Shown: positions 22,542 to 34,599, numbered from the stretch's first letter. The stretch is DNA of 64,000 nt from Locusta migratoria (GCA_026315105.1 CM048744.1:312921270-312985269); one strand, 5' to 3'. The notes: generated by a model from the letters alone, not told the origin. Numbers and translations: made by a program.

Positions 22542-24140
22542 GCTACGTCCCATGGTTTCCAGTTTTCCTCATCAAAAACGAGGGTGGTGCACTTTTGTCG
22601 TCGTACTACAGTTCACCCTGATCCAGAACTGTTCTTGAGTAATCAGCGCCTGGAAGTTGTAGCACAGCATCGTTTCCTGGGTCGTCTCTTTGACAAAAAA
22701 TTGACTTGGGTGCCCCATATTCGCCACCTAAAGATTAGTTGTATGAGGAAACTCGATGCCCTACGTTTCCTTGCTCATTCATCTTGGGGTGCAGACCGAA
22801 CAACTATCCTCCGTATCTATCGGGCTCTAATCTTGTCCCGATTGGACTATGGGTGTCAAGTTTATGGCTCGGCAGCTCCTTCTGCCCTGAAATTATTAGA
22901 CCCGGTTCACCATTATGGTGTCCGCTTGGCTACAGGTGCATTCCCGACTAGCCCGGTCGACAGTCTCCTTGTTGAGGCGGGAATCTGCCCTCTTCAGGTC
23001 AGGCGGCATCAGCTTCTGGCGTCTTATGCCATCGCCATCCGGCAATATCCTGCTCATCCCGCTTACCAGGTTCTTTTTGCATATGAAGGGCTTCGACCCC
23101 CTGATACCCGGCCGCAGGCGGGCCTTCCCGTCGGACTGCGGCTTGCCCCTCTTTGCCGGGATTTCCATTTCCCTTCGCTAGATTGCGCCCCCCATTTTAC
23201 TGCACGCACACCTCCGTGGATGGTGCCGCGACCACTAATTCGGACGGATCTCTTCCAGGGCCCAAAAGCTTTAATTTCCCCCATGGTCTTTCGGCGTTTG
23301 CTGCGCCCAGTACTAGAAGAGTTTCAGGGAGCCTCTATCTTCTACACTGATGGCTCGAAAACAGCGGGCCACTCCGGATATGCTTTTACATCTCCTGTTG
23401 GGGCGGAATGCCATTCTCTGCCAGAGGCATGCAGTGTGTTTACGGCAGAGCTGATGGCGATTTATAGAACCCTCTGTTTTATTAAACATTCTGCCGTGGA
23501 ACGTGGTTTAATCTGTGCTGACTCCATGAGCAGTCTGCAGGCCATTGATCGTTGTTTCCCCTCCCATCCTTTAGTTATTTCCATCCATGAACTCCTTGCT
23601 GACCTTCATCGTGCTGCCTGCTCCGTTACCTTTCTCTGGGTGCCAAGCCATGTTGGTATTACAGGGAATGAAGTAGCTGACCAGTTGGCTAGATCGGCAA
23701 TTACTCGCTGCCCATCTCCCTTTCAAATTCCGGGTGCGGATCTGCGGGTGCAGATCAGATCTTTGCTTCACTCCTCATGGGATAGCAGTTGGAAAGCTAC
23801 TGCCCCTTCCAATAAACTCCGCACCATCAAAGATACGACTGCAGCTTGGAGTTCATCTTTACGCCCTTCCCGGAGAGAATCAATTGTCCTCTGTCGCCTC
23901 CGTCTTGGACACTGCAGGCTGACCCATGGATTTCTTTTACAAAATGACAATCCACCACATTGTGATTGTGGAGCCGTACAATCCGTGTCTCATATTCTGA
24001 CTGAATGTCCTCTCCATTCGACACTTCGTGGCGACTATGGCCTACCGCCTGCATTGCCTTCAGTTTTGGCGGATGACCCACGGATGGTTGATCGCGTCCT
24101 TGCCTTCCTCCGTGAAAGTAGATTTTATTGTCAGCTCTAG
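22542..24140 (+). pseudogene. J5 ORF2 third open segment: RT thumb, RNase H, Cys/His knuckle
   Basis: In frame with the preceding segment; open to the natural stop at 24138-24140. It contains the RT thumb (VPHIRHLKISCMRKLDALRF, LDYGCQVYGSAA), then RNase H with all four acidic residues: D in IFYTDGSKTAG, E in VFTAELMAIY, D in CADSMSSLQA and D in GNEVADQLARS. The terminal motif is HCDCGAVQSVSHILTECP. The enzyme would synthesise cDNA at a nicked target and degrade the template RNA. Confidence 0.85.
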
Positions 24141-24525
24141 GACTCGCTTGGTCGGGGTGAGTGGGTTTGTGATTCTTGGCTGATTGTGGGGTTTAGAGCC
24201 TTATCCCCATCAGCCCCCCCCCCCCCCCCCACTCTTTTACATTTAAATGTAGTTTTATTTCTCCCTGCTCTGGAGCTATGATACGTTGACCACTGTGCCA
24301 TTAGTACCTTGTGGTTTAGGCTAGAGGTCGCTTCCAGAGCTGTGGGATCGGACACTGTAGCATTTGCTGCCCTGGGTTGGTCTTAGTCTTGTTGGCGAGT
24401 CGATTTTACTTCCTAGTGTAATGGTCTTTTGGCTTTCACCTATTTTTCGTTGGGTTCCGTGGCGTATAAAATTTGGGGTTGAAGGGACTGATGACCTCGT
24501 TGTTTGGTCCCTCATGTCCACCACC
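24141..24525 (+). other. J5 3' UTR
   Basis: Follows the ORF2 stop. It holds a C17 run at about 24214-24230 and the conserved tail 'gggactgatgacctcg' before the CCA-rich end. The same tail phrase also ends tRNA-derived SINEs of such genomes, which borrow LINE 3' ends. Confidence 0.7.
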
Positions 24526-26150
24526 ACCACCACCTCAGCGAAAGAAGAGACCATCTTCTATGGCATTGCTGGGAATGGACCTCCTCAAGGACCCCTCTAC
24601 CCAGCATTCTACAGACAAGAAGCCTGGTAGGCAGAGTCCTAATTGGGAACCACACTCTCAGGATCTAAAGGCCACTCGTTCCCTCTCTGGCCTCTACATT
24701 GCCTCAACCTGCTCTCTTCCTGATGACTCTTCTCGTTCTTGAGAAGAAAAAACGAGCATCAGTGTAAGTCTCAGGATGAAGCCCCCACAATGTCACAGGG
24801 GGTTACACCCACCATTGCCCAATCAGAGCCAGAGTTGGAACTTATGGACATCACTCGATCACCAGAGGTGGCGACCACAGATTATCAGTAGTAATTTAGT
24901 TAGGTTCTTACCTTTTCATCCTCTATGGCTTTACTTTAGTAGAACATTTGCAGTATGCAATCCAATAAGACAGAACTACAAATTCTTATGCGCGATTACT
25001 CCTCAATTATTACCTGCCTTCAGGAAATGAAACTAAACCCTCATGATCCCTTTCATCTTTCACATTTCACCTCAATGTTTTGATCTTCCTCCTGTATGAA
25101 GGATTGCTCACGGGGGTCTCAAAGAATGACATCCATAGTCACATCATTTCTTTGGATACCCAACATCAAGCTGTATCTGTCACTTTCCCTTCCTGGCTTT
25201 ACCTACTCATTGTGCAATATCTACACAGCCTCATCTTCTGTCGTTTCCTTGTAGACCAGCTTCCGCCTCTCTTTCTGCTGGTCAACCCACCATCCACTTT
25301 GGGGCTCTTCGCGCCCACATCATCAGACATGCCAAGTATTAAGATTTGTCCATAATTATCACAATTTCTAGGCAAAATTTATGGTGTTATGGGACACACT
25401 GCTAAAATTACGGATCTCACTGTTTGATTTACTTCAGTAATTTGCCAAAATAGTTTTGGGTTGGGTCATTTTGTGAACCACTATAGTTTCAGAGGTAGCA
25501 TTTTGTCATCTGTTTTGTAGACACAATATCACACACACACACACAATTATTTTTATACAAAAGTTCTGGGTTAGTGCCCTCGTACACCCCACCCCCTTCT
25601 CTCCAATCTTTGCCCGATTACGGACAGCTTCTTTGCAAACTTGGCATCTCTACATCAGATATCTTCAGTCACTTTAATCTCATCAGTCTAAACACTGGTG
25701 AAACTACATTTCTATTAGACTCCACACATACCCTTTCACATTTAGACCTCTAGATCTGTACGGCTCAGCTTGCATGTCAGCTCGAGTGGTGTGTCCTTGC
25801 AGATATGTATTCCAGTGACCATTTCCAATGTGTCATTTGTCTGCTGACTCCCATTCCATCAGCATGTCCTCACAACTGGTAACTTTTCAAAGCTGACTGG
25901 CAGATTTACTCCTTATCAATCTTCACAGAACATCATTTTCCCAGTATTGGTGACCAATTCGACTATCTTACTAGTACTATTCTCTCTGCAGTCGAATGTT
26001 CCATCTCTCGTACCTCTTCCTCGTCACAGCGTACCCCCTCCCCCCCCCCCCTCGTCCCGTCCTCTGGTGAACTAAGGCATGCCATGAGGCAGTCAGAGCC
26101 CAGAGATGTGGTCTCCGCATCTTTAAACGACATCCTACAATGGAGAATTG
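24526..26150 (+). mobile_element. Old jockey copy J4, right part (ORF1 end and endonuclease remnant)
   Basis: Starts with the right copy of the J5 target duplication and resumes a Pro/Ser-rich ORF1 end (24540-24750). Strongly decayed endonuclease-like readings follow, such as QAVSVTFPF and LQEMKLNP (about 25020-25330). The linker remnant at about 26080-26145 gives RIFKRHPTMEN. A C-run lies at 26036-26051 and an (AC)n at about 25530-25545. Similarity is weak and edges are approximate. Confidence 0.5.
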
Positions 26151-26690
26151 TATTTGGTGCATAGGCAATGTTGCCACGTTATTTGTGATAGTAAATGAGC
26201 TAAAATACATGTTGTATGAGTGTCTCTTCTTTTTTACGTGCCTGTCACAGCTGGTTGTTTTGTCTTTATGGAAAATTTTAAACTGTCCTCATTATATTGT
26301 TGGTTCAACCTGGAGTCTCCATTATTAGACATCATCTTTAACACACAAGGATTATAAACTACACTGCGGGACTTTCCAAAATTCATTGTAGTTAGGTTCG
26401 ATACATTACTCCAACTAACAGAGAGCGTGTCTATAATGCATTGACAAAAAATTATTGTTGCTTGATGTCTATGTTACAGTACACACAGCAAGACTTTTAA
26501 AATATTATATCAATGTAAAGGACGCAAAGGATTTAAAAAATTTCATTAATAAATTATTAGTAGTAAACAGTTTAAAAATTGTGTTAGTTATGATAAATGT
26601 ATCGTACTCAGTGATGTCATGTGGAGTCATCCAAAATTATCATCGAAATAAAGAAAAATTCTAAGACTTATACATTATTCCAATCATTAT
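26151..26690 (+). other. Intron sequence, nothing recognised
   Basis: AT-rich DNA between J4 and the RTE-like copy. No motif-bearing frame or repeat was seen. Confidence 0.5.
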
Positions 26691-28975
26691 GCATAGAAAT
26701 TGCAAAGGAGGGAAAGCGGGATACCAGATCTGTCATTGACTTTATAACAGAAAATCAGAAATTCAGGAAGGCAGTCAAGGACAGAAGTTTTCTGAGGGTT
26801 CTTTGATGATAATGATCATTATTTAATCTGGGATGAAACTGGTTTTGTGAGACCAAAAGTGCAGAAAGTAAGGTATTTATGCAGAAGGATAAGAGTGGAG
26901 AAGCTTCAGGACAAGGAAATTAGGCACAAATACTTAACCATGATCTGAGAAAGGTACTAGTTAATTGAATGTAGTCATTTACAGTCATTGAAAGAAGGCA
27001 TAGGGACACATTACTAGAAGTTGCTAGAGAAAGTCTTGGAACAGTAATGTGTAAAGGCAGTAAGAAGCAGACAGCTTGGTGGAATGACACAGTCAAGGCA
27101 GCCTGTGAAAGGAAAAAGAAGGCATTTCAAAACTTGCTCCATACTAGAAATCAGGTAGACAGAGAAAGTTATGTTGAAAAAAGAAACAAAGCCAAATGAG
27201 TAATTGCACAATCCAAGCAGAAATCTTGGGAAGACTGGAAATAAGCTAGAAACTATGGGTCGAGCTGTGGAATACCATTCTGGAGCGTAATTAGCAGTCT
27301 TCAAACGGGAGGGAAGAAGGAATTAACAAGTGTTTTGGACAAGTCACGCAAGCTGTTAGTCAATCCTGTGAATGTCTTGGGCAGATGATGGGAATATTTT
27401 GAAGAATTGTTCAATGTAGGTGAAACGTTCAATGATGTGTCAGGGCTAGGAATGATGGGAACAGGATCACATTTGAGGAAGTGGAGAGAATGGTCAATAG
27501 AGATCAATGCAATAAAGTGGCTGGGGTAGATGAAATTAAGCCAGAACTCATCAAATACAGTGGAATATCGGGTCTCAAACATTTACGCAGGGTAATTGAA
27601 AAGGCGTAAGAGTTGCGACAGATTCCGTCTGACTGGAAGAAAGCAGTAATCATGCCACTTTTCAAACAAGGGAACAGAAAAGATTATAACAACTACAGAG
27701 GTATCTCTTTAATTAGCTTTGTAAGGAATATGTTCTCAGATATTGTTGAAAGGAGAGTACGAGTGTTAGTTAAAGACAAGTTGGATGCAAATCAGTGTGG
27801 CTTTAGGCCTCTTAGAGGCTGTCAGGACCAGATCTTTAGCTTACAGCAGATAATGGAGGTGTGCTATGAGTGGAACAGGGAATTGTATCTGTTTTTTAGA
27901 TCTAGAAAAGGCTTATGGCCCTATTCTTAGGAGGAAGCTGTTGACAGTTCTTCAAGGTTATGGAACAAGAGGCAAACTTCTTCAGGCAGTTATAGGTTTT
28001 TATGTAGATTGTCAGGCAGCAGTTAGACAGTAAACTGAATTCTTAGTTCAGGGTAGTTTCAGGGGTAAGATAAGGCTGTAACCTGTCACCACTGTTGTTC
28101 ATACTATTCATGGATCATATGTTGAAAACAGTAGACAGGCAGGGTAGTATTAAAATAGGCGGAAACAAAGCAAAAAAGCAGTCTTGCATATGCAGATGAC
28201 TTAGTTGTGGTGGCAGATTCTATTGAAAGGTTGCAATGTAATATTTCAGAGCTTATAGGTTTAAGGGTTGTGATATGAAGATCATTACCTCCAAAATGAA
28301 AATATTGTGGGAGAGATTTAAACAGATTGAGTGCCAAATAGGAGGAACAAAATTACAACAGGTTGACAGTTTCAAGTACCTAGGAAGAATTTTCTCAAAG
28401 GGCGGAAACATGAAGTTGAATCAGGGCGTAACAAAGCTAATGCAGTGAGTGCTCAGCTGAGATTTACTCTCTTCTGCAAGAAGGAAGTCAGTACCAAGAC
28501 TAAGTTGTCTATGCACACCTGTATCTATTGACCAACTTTGTTGTATGGTAGTGAAAGCTGGGTGGCTACAGGTTACCTTATTAGGTAGATGCAGATATGA
28601 AAGTAGCAAGTATGATTGCAGATAATAATAGATGGGAAAAATGTCAGAAGGGTTTCTGTAAAGAGGAAATCAAAGAGAAACTGCAAATGGACACCATAGG
28701 TAAAGCAGTTAGAGTGAATAGGCTGAGATGGTGGAGCCATGTTACACACATGGCGAAAGCAAAGTTACCCAAGAGTCTCATTGGTTCAGCAGTAGAGGGT
28801 AAGACCTAGGAGAAAATACATAGATTCGGTGAAGAATGATTTTTAAGTTACAGGCTTAACATCAGACGAGGCAGCAATGTTGACATTGGATAGGAGATCA
28901 TGGAGTGATATCATTAGGGGGCTATACTCCAAACTGAACACTGAAAGGCATTATCAGTCTGCTGATGATGATGAT
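26690..28975 (+). mobile_element. RTE-like LINE copy R1 (decayed, + strand)
   Basis: A single coherent LINE order in broken frames. The linker reads TAWWNDTVKAACERKKKAF (about 27080-27130). The RT start at 27613-27930 has SDWKKAVIMPLFKQGNRKDY, NYRGISLIS, NQCGFRPLRGCQDQIFSLQ and a damaged FIDLEKAY block. The catalytic YADDLVVVADS lies at about 28185-28220. SWSDIIRGL and a (GAT)n tail end it near 28975. There is no RNase H. The NYRGISLL block and the trinucleotide tail fit the RTE group. Several stops; not functional. The 5' edge is estimated. Confidence 0.7.
27613..27930 (+). pseudogene. R1 reverse transcriptase, finger/palm segment
   Basis: The longest open piece of R1 (105 codons). It has the RTE-type blocks WKKAVIMPLFKQGNRKD, YRGISLI and QCGFRPLRGCQDQIF. 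It runs out of frame just at the catalytic 'LEKAYD' block (a shift near 27900), and RT blocks continue in other frames to the YADD at about 28190. Confidence 0.75.
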
Positions 28976-30704
28976 AACACAATTTGGACAGGAAATAGTT
29001 AACATTGGAGCTTATAATGTCAAGTACACCAGCCCTCTGTGCTCATCTGGAAGTCACTGGAAGATTGTCCACCACCACAGCAGGTGAGGTAGCCTGTGTT
29101 GGCTCAGATGTACAATCGACAATGGGCAATACTTCGAACTTGTTGCTTTTAGATGTTCGCTAAGTACTGTGTCACTGTTAACAGGCCATCATAGTTTTCA
29201 GATTCCCCCTGGACCTGCACATTCTGTAACCACCTGATATGTGTGCAAATTGACAGTCATCTGATAGAAGACTGCACCAACCTTGATAAAAGACAGTTAA
29301 CTCTGTGTTTAATAGAGTTGAATGCAACTCCTGGTGAACCGACCTCAATCAAAGTTAAACGAGGGAGTTCACCGCAATTACATTTGACTGTGGCACATAA
29401 GTGGTTTCCTCAAATTAAACAGACTTTTGTACAAAGATGGTGGCATTTGAAATACTATGGGTAGCATTGAGGGAGAATTAATATACTTTGACAATTTAAA
29501 TCGTGACCTACACCATATTGGAACGATTATGGAAAGGGGAAACACTTTTTAATTTTTAAGATTATTGTAGCAGGAAGTTTGAATAGAAAATACAACTGTC
29601 GAAAGAAACAGTGTGGCAGTTGTCAAATGACATTGACAATTAGACTTTCCTACTGATCTAGAATGACTCAATTTTGCCAAGAAACAAACTTTGATTACAG
29701 TAGGGATGTACACATTCTGAATCTCTTTAAATGGAGTTGAGTGTAACAGCAAAGCTGTGAACCAATTTCAGTGTTGGCAAGTGGTGTCATGGTCATGCAT
29801 GTTAAAAGGAAGGAGAGTTGAATTCATAGCTGTTTTACTTTATTATTATTTATATTTATTTTATTCTAGGGAATGTTGAATTACTAATCATAAAAATTTA
29901 TAATGTATTTAATATTTTGAATCAGGATTTTTAAATGATAAATTCTGATGGTTGTAACTTAACTGTCTTTAATCCCTGCATTGTGTTGTCATACCCCCCC
30001 CCCCCCCCCCCAATTACTTTAAAGGAACACCATAAAATAAAATCTCACAAATTATTGAGATTCAAACCCAGACCTGCTATCGGCCAGCCATTGTGCTTTG
30101 CTACTACTACACTAATCATATGCTACTCAAAAATCTTTAGGGATTAGTTGGATTGTCCAGAAAACCTGCATATGCAGGTGGCCACGTGTTAACATCTTTG
30201 CATCTGCATGGTGCCTTCTATTGCAGTACATGGAGTTAACCGCAGTCAAATGTACATTTTGCTTATGACAGTCTTGTGATTGTTGATTAATGTTGGTGCA
30301 CTGTAGAGAGGTTTCAAACATGGTTTACTTTTAACTGTGATCTTGGGACTTTGGTTATCTTGCTTTTTCACCGAAGTTGATGCACTCAGCTATGAATATG
30401 GACCCAAACCACTTTGCCACCTTCGAGTACGTCTGCAGCTGTTTGAAAACACTCTTTCATATCTTGAGAACTATTAGGTAGTGTTAATACTTCAGGATCT
30501 TATGGTGTATTGTCAATTCTTTTAAGTCCAGAACCTTATGTTGCATAAAATACCATTTATAAGATTCTGTTGTTCACCTATATTGCTTCCAAAAACTTAT
30601 TAAAAAAGTATAAACGTTTTTCCTATTTTCTGTTGTCGTAAGCTCTGATAATCTATTTATTCTGTACTCTACCTATAAAATTGTTTCAAAATTGTGTTCT
30701 TTAG
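28976..30704 (+). other. Intron sequence, mostly unrecognised
   Basis: AT-rich DNA between R1 and the next exon. A 73-codon frame at 29243-29464 has no motif I know. A C-run at about 29994-30011 precedes a tRNA-like SINE remnant (listed separately). The rest to the acceptor appears unique. Confidence 0.5.
30050..30135 (-). repeat. Possible decayed tRNA-derived SINE, antisense
   Basis: Read on the - strand, 'tctgggtttgaatctc' resembles a tRNA B box. It is preceded by a stretch like an A box and acceptor arm ('tagtgtagtagtagcaaag'). The match is partial; I saw no target duplications. Confidence 0.4.
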
Positions 30705-30880
30705 TTGCAGGGAAAGATGATGAGGAACCCCTTCTGTTACTTGGATACTTGCAAATTTTGGCAGCACTGACAAAGAACTTCACTGCGTTAACTCGGAATC
30801 AAGGAGTATTGGATGACAGTGGCTCTGATAATTCTGCGGAAGAGATGGACCATGAAGGTGCAGATGCACAGGAAATGCGG
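30705..30880 (+). CDS. UBE3C: UBE3C-like ubiquitin ligase, third visible exon
   Basis: A 176-bp exon if the acceptor AG at 30703-30704 is used, or 170 bp if the AG at 30709-30710 is used. Both complete the codon left by the previous exon and keep the frame. The peptide contains GKDDEEPLLLLGYLQILAAL, then an acidic Ser/Asp/Glu stretch (DDSGSDNSAEEMDHE), matching human UBE3C VYLRVLQTFL...DSASDSEEESEE. It ends phase 0 at 'atgcgg/gtctgt' with GT at 30881. The donor is weak (GTCTGT), but it is the one whose phase agrees with the next exon. The acidic stretch is a variable linker in the family. Confidence 0.82.
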
Positions 30881-31224
30881 GTCTGTAATTATTGCTGAAT
30901 ATGACAAACTTGGTTTTGCATTTATCACTGTGGCTAAAATGCAGTAGCTGCACTTCTTGCATTGTTGACTTCGTATGCTTGTTTATGGCATTTGAAATAT
31001 ATATTTTAATAATTTTCCTTTGGATACCTCAATATGATTCCATTATATACAAGAATGAGCAGTGTGGAATCCCGGCTCAGTATAATAAGGGGAAAGAGTT
31101 CCCTCAGATCTTCAAAAGGAGACTATCCAGAAAAAATACACTTTACAGATATTTAATTTTCCTTAAATGAATGTATTCTCATTTCATAGATCAAAGTTGG
31201 TTGACATGACTAAACAAAGGCAGA
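30881..31224 (+). other. Intron sequence, nothing recognised
   Basis: Start of the 10.1 kb intron; AT-rich, no repeat identified. Confidence 0.5.
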
Positions 31225-31299
31225 GAAACTGAGCTCGGCCTTCTTTTCAAAACTCAACACTGTCGAGGGGGCTGGAGTTGGGGGTGCAGCATTTGTAGT

Positions 31300-31592
31300 G
31301 TTTTTAATAAGAGGATAGTAGCAACTGACCATAAATATTATCACAAAGTTGCAGACAGGCACTTAGAATAGAGAATCATATTCACACAAATTAAACTTGC
31401 AGCCACAGTCATCAGGAAAAGATCACATACATTCACACAATTAAGACATAAGTAATGGATATATGGTAACAGTCTCTAGCTTCTCAGGCACAACGCTGTA
31501 TCTTGACAAGTAGTGAGGATGAGAAGGGGGTAATAGAGGGAGGAGGATTCTGGGCAAGTGAGGGTATAAAACGTTCTGAGCTGCATGGCAGG

Positions 31593-31645
<53 letters not shown>

Positions 31646-31840
31646 GAGAGAGAGTGAGTGGGGGGGGGGGATGGAGTTCTGTGTGCTTGTATGTAGCTCA
31701 GCAATCATCTTTACAGTGAGTTGTCACCTATCCTCATATTATTGACATTCCAACCTGGTCTTCCCACCTATCCTCATATTGACATTCCAACCTGGTCTTC
31801 CCATTGTTAGAAATACAATGTTTTCGTCTTTTTTTTTTAA
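31300..31840 (+). repeat. Foldback repeat copy F1
   Basis: The left end 'gaggatagtagcaactgacc' and the right end 'cagtgagttgtcacctatcctc' are imperfect inverted repeats of each other. They are the same ends as in the foldback copies at 51196-52049 and 59190-59600. Between them lies a (GA)n run. The right flank 'cctatcctcatattgacatt' plus the following bases occurs twice in tandem (about 31732-31802). No coding. Confidence 0.6.
31597..31654 (+). repeat. (GA)n microsatellite
   Basis: Interrupted GA run inside foldback copy F1, followed by a G run at about 31661-31670. Confidence 0.95.
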
Positions 31841-32640
31841 CCTGGAAGTAAAACTCCAAATTTAAAAAAATCACTACTACCTGATAATTGATAAAGCCGT
31901 GTACTGTGTACCAAAATAAAATCTGTTTTAACGTGTAAAAAAACTACAACAGTATCCTAGAAGACCAATTCAGAGGTGACGACAACACAAATTTTTCAAT
32001 GACCTTAGTAAATGCTAATGATTTGGAGGTCAATACTATCGAAGAAGTTAGATATTTGTCAGTATTTGGTAAAATTGGAAAATGAGCTCTGTATACTGGT
32101 TTTAAACCCACCATTAAGTACAGTGATATCATCTGTGAACTAAATTCTTACGTGTGCACTTAGAAATCTGATTTGCCACTCTCCACTGCTGTCAATTTAA
32201 CTGAAGGCTTGCATTCAATTTATTGTCAGGTACAAATGATCTGTATGAGTATAAAAAAGAGTGATTACACAAGCATACAAGTATCACTGAAGACTTGACA
32301 TTGTTGCTACATTCACAATTATTAAGCATGATGTTATATACCAACACTTTTTTATTAGGTCACTTTCTTGTCTAGCTTGTACAAATTTTGCATTTGGTTT
32401 GCATTTACCTTCTTGATTAACTAGAGACTTAAAACTTTCAACATTGTTTAGAAATGACGATTAGAAATATTGTCTCAATCTATTTCTTTTTTGATACAAT
32501 TTAGCAGTTGCCTTTAAACTAATTCCCCAACAAGACACTGACTTAAATCCTTCAACATTGTTGAGAACTAGATGGCAATGCTATTTCAAGTAATTTTATT
32601 TCTCTTAGTGTATAGTGAACATTTTGTGTAGCACTGCCAT
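31841..32640 (+). other. Intron sequence, nothing recognised
   Basis: AT-rich DNA. A loosely repeated phrase 'caacattgtt(t/g)aga' occurs at about 32440 and 32550. No element identified. Confidence 0.45.
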
Positions 32641-32649
32641 TATAACTGA

Positions 32650-33225
32650 TAAGCAACAACATTATGACCACTTACGTAAAAGACAGTATGTCCATGTTTG
32701 GCACAGAGAACAGCAGCGACGTCTTCCATTGGTAGCTTTGATGCCTTGGTAGGTCACTGGAGAGAGTTGGCACAACATGTGCACACAAGTGTCACCTAAT
32801 TCCAGTAAATTATAGGAGTTGGGGTGTGGGGGGCAGCTGTTGTGCTCTGACACCACATTCAATCACCACATCCCAGATATGATCAACCAGGTTTATACCT
32901 GTGGACACAGTAAGGTAGTACACCAATTGCAACTCACCATTGTGTTACTCACTCCATCACTCTCCTGCCATATGATATGGCACATAATCTTGCTTAAAAA
33001 TGGCACTGCCTTTGAGAAACGTGATTGTCATACAACCAGTGCAAAATACTTCTTTGCCTACATGGTGTCTTGTATGCTACCCACATGAATGTTCCCTGGA
33101 GCATAAATGAGCAGCACCAACTTGTCTACATGTCAAGGAGCTGTTACTCTGGAAGTTGGCAGATTCACACTTACAATTGGCATGATAGAGGTGGTATTGG
33201 GATTCGTAAAACCATGCAACACAGT
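32650..33225 (-). mobile_element. Tc1-like DNA transposon fragment, antisense
   Basis: The + strand carries 'acattatgaccactta' at about 32660, the terminal phrase of a common Tc1-like family, followed by its body in antisense. On the - strand broken readings give FYESQYHLYH (family: DESHYRLWH) and, about 33000, IFKQDYVPYHMAG (family: FQQDNAPCHRA), the segment with the second catalytic Asp of the DD34E core. The C-terminal half of the transposase is truncated or frameshifted. Dead fragment; clade call from memory of the family. Confidence 0.6.
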
Positions 33226-33233
33226 ATTTATCT

Positions 33234-33295
33234 ATAAACAGTGCTATTAGGACACTGTATAAAATTATAGGGCCACAGATAGTGATGTGGTCATG
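33234..33295 (+). repeat. 62-bp direct repeat, left copy
   Basis: This 62-bp stretch starting 'ataaacagtgctatta' recurs at 35911-35972 with four mismatches, same orientation. The two copies bracket Penelope-like element P1. It may be a terminal (pseudo-LTR-like) piece of the element or a leftover of a tandem arrangement. Confidence 0.85.
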
Positions 33296-33719
33296 CGTTT
33301 ATTGATGCGTTTAGATTAAATCAGCTTCAGAATTTGTAAAGTTACAAACATCAGTAAGCCTGGTGTCACAAAAAGATAGAGAACTGTATGGACAAAAGAG
33401 ATACCAAAGTTCATTACAAACCCAGCATCATCAAAGTAAATGGTAGACGCCACTAGGTGGCTCTAGTGTAAATGACAAAGGTAATAAAAATAGAAACTAT
33501 ACAAAACCAAATAGAAAGAATTCAAACCTAGTACTCCTACAAATATTTAAGTTTAAAATTGAGAGGACAGGATTATACAATACAACTGTATGAAGCTCTC
33601 ATTGTTAAACTCGCACACCTATGGTGGTGCCCCATGGCATGGCAGGGTCAGAAAGGCGGGAGACCAGGACATATTCAAATGGAAGTAAAATTGACGGACA
33701 CTGTCAGCTATTATAAAAA

Positions 33720-34200
33720 TCACTATTTAACAGTTGACATGATAAAAGCCCTACATTGCACTAGTAGGGTTACACATATGTCATAAAACAAGCAGAGGTT
33801 AAAAGTAATAGAATATGTACAATTGTCATGAAGTTTTTTTATACACATAAGTCATAAAACACCCAGGAGTTAAAATGAAAAATGACAGATGAAGTAATAA
33901 AAAAATTATCATGAAATGGAGTAAGGGAATGTCAGATAAAATATAAACAGTTGTCATAAAATGGAGTAAGAGCGATTAAAATGCCTATGTTACATTAGTA
34001 GGCTCACAAAGAAAGGACGACTTAAAGGCTATGATAGATGAACTAATAAACACTTGTCACAAAATGGAGTAAAAAGTAACTGAATGCCTACATTACACTA
34101 GTAGGCCTATAATGGAAGGCATTTTGAAACTTATTTAAAATGTTAGAAATAAAATAACATCAACTGCCATAAAGTGGGAAACATAAATCAAGTTAAAATA
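33720..34200 (-). repeat. Degenerate tandem repeats in the P1 3' region
   Basis: On the + strand 'gtcataaaatggagtaa' and close variants recur at about 33910, 33953 and 34058. 'acta/ttagtaggctcaca'-like phrases recur at about 33760, 33990 and 34095. The unit is roughly 105-150 bp and diverged. Confidence 0.5.
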
Positions 34201-34389
34201 AGAAAATTTTCAACTGCTATTTATATCTGCCACATTTACCGGGCTTAGGATGTGAGCAAATCATTAAAAATGTTAAAGTACCACTGGCATGCTGTCCCCC
34301 TTTGTTCATTAAGTACTTTCTCTGGGTCTATTTTCCTGTGGGAGTGAATCTCAACCTCTTCCAAAATGTCAAGGGTTTGGCCTTTAGGT

Positions 34390-34599
34390 TCAATCTGCAA
34401 AATTTCCATATTGGTTGCCATGTCCGAAATGTTGTTGTTCTCTTAGGTGGATTCCAAGGGTACTGTTGTTCCTATATGTGTGCTCCCTGAACCGGGTTGC
34501 AAAATCTCTGCCTGTCTGATTTATATAGAAGCGGTCACAAGAACCGCAGTTAATTTTATAAACCCCTGGCATTTTAAACTTACTTTTTCTACCATTCAT
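34390..34599 (-). pseudogene. P1 GIY-YIG endonuclease domain
   Basis: The 69-codon frame reads MPGVYKINCGSCDRFYINQT then GRDFATRFREHT. GVY and FYIN correspond to the GIY and YIG motifs, but the G of YIG is replaced by N; the catalytic Arg region (TRFREH) is present. The nuclease is fused to the RT in intact elements; here a frameshift separates them. Confidence 0.75.

Larger units (their letters stand above)
21023..24525 (+). mobile_element. Young 5'-truncated jockey-type LINE copy J5 nested in J4
   Basis: This 3.5 kb copy begins in the C-terminal part of the endonuclease (WSAYDD...CDSDYFPLIL) and ends with the tail 'gggactgatgacctcgttgt' plus a CCA-rich end. A target duplication of up to 16 bp flanks it (21007-21022; 24526-24541). 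RT, RNase H and the terminal knuckle are all present. From 21073 to 24140 the coding sequence has just two breaks, a 17-bp tandem duplication and one TAG codon, so it is the least decayed mobile element in the window. Confidence 0.85.

Noticed and set aside
29243..29464. 73-codon open frame on the + strand
   Set aside because: No recognisable family; stops at both sides and no flanking element structure.
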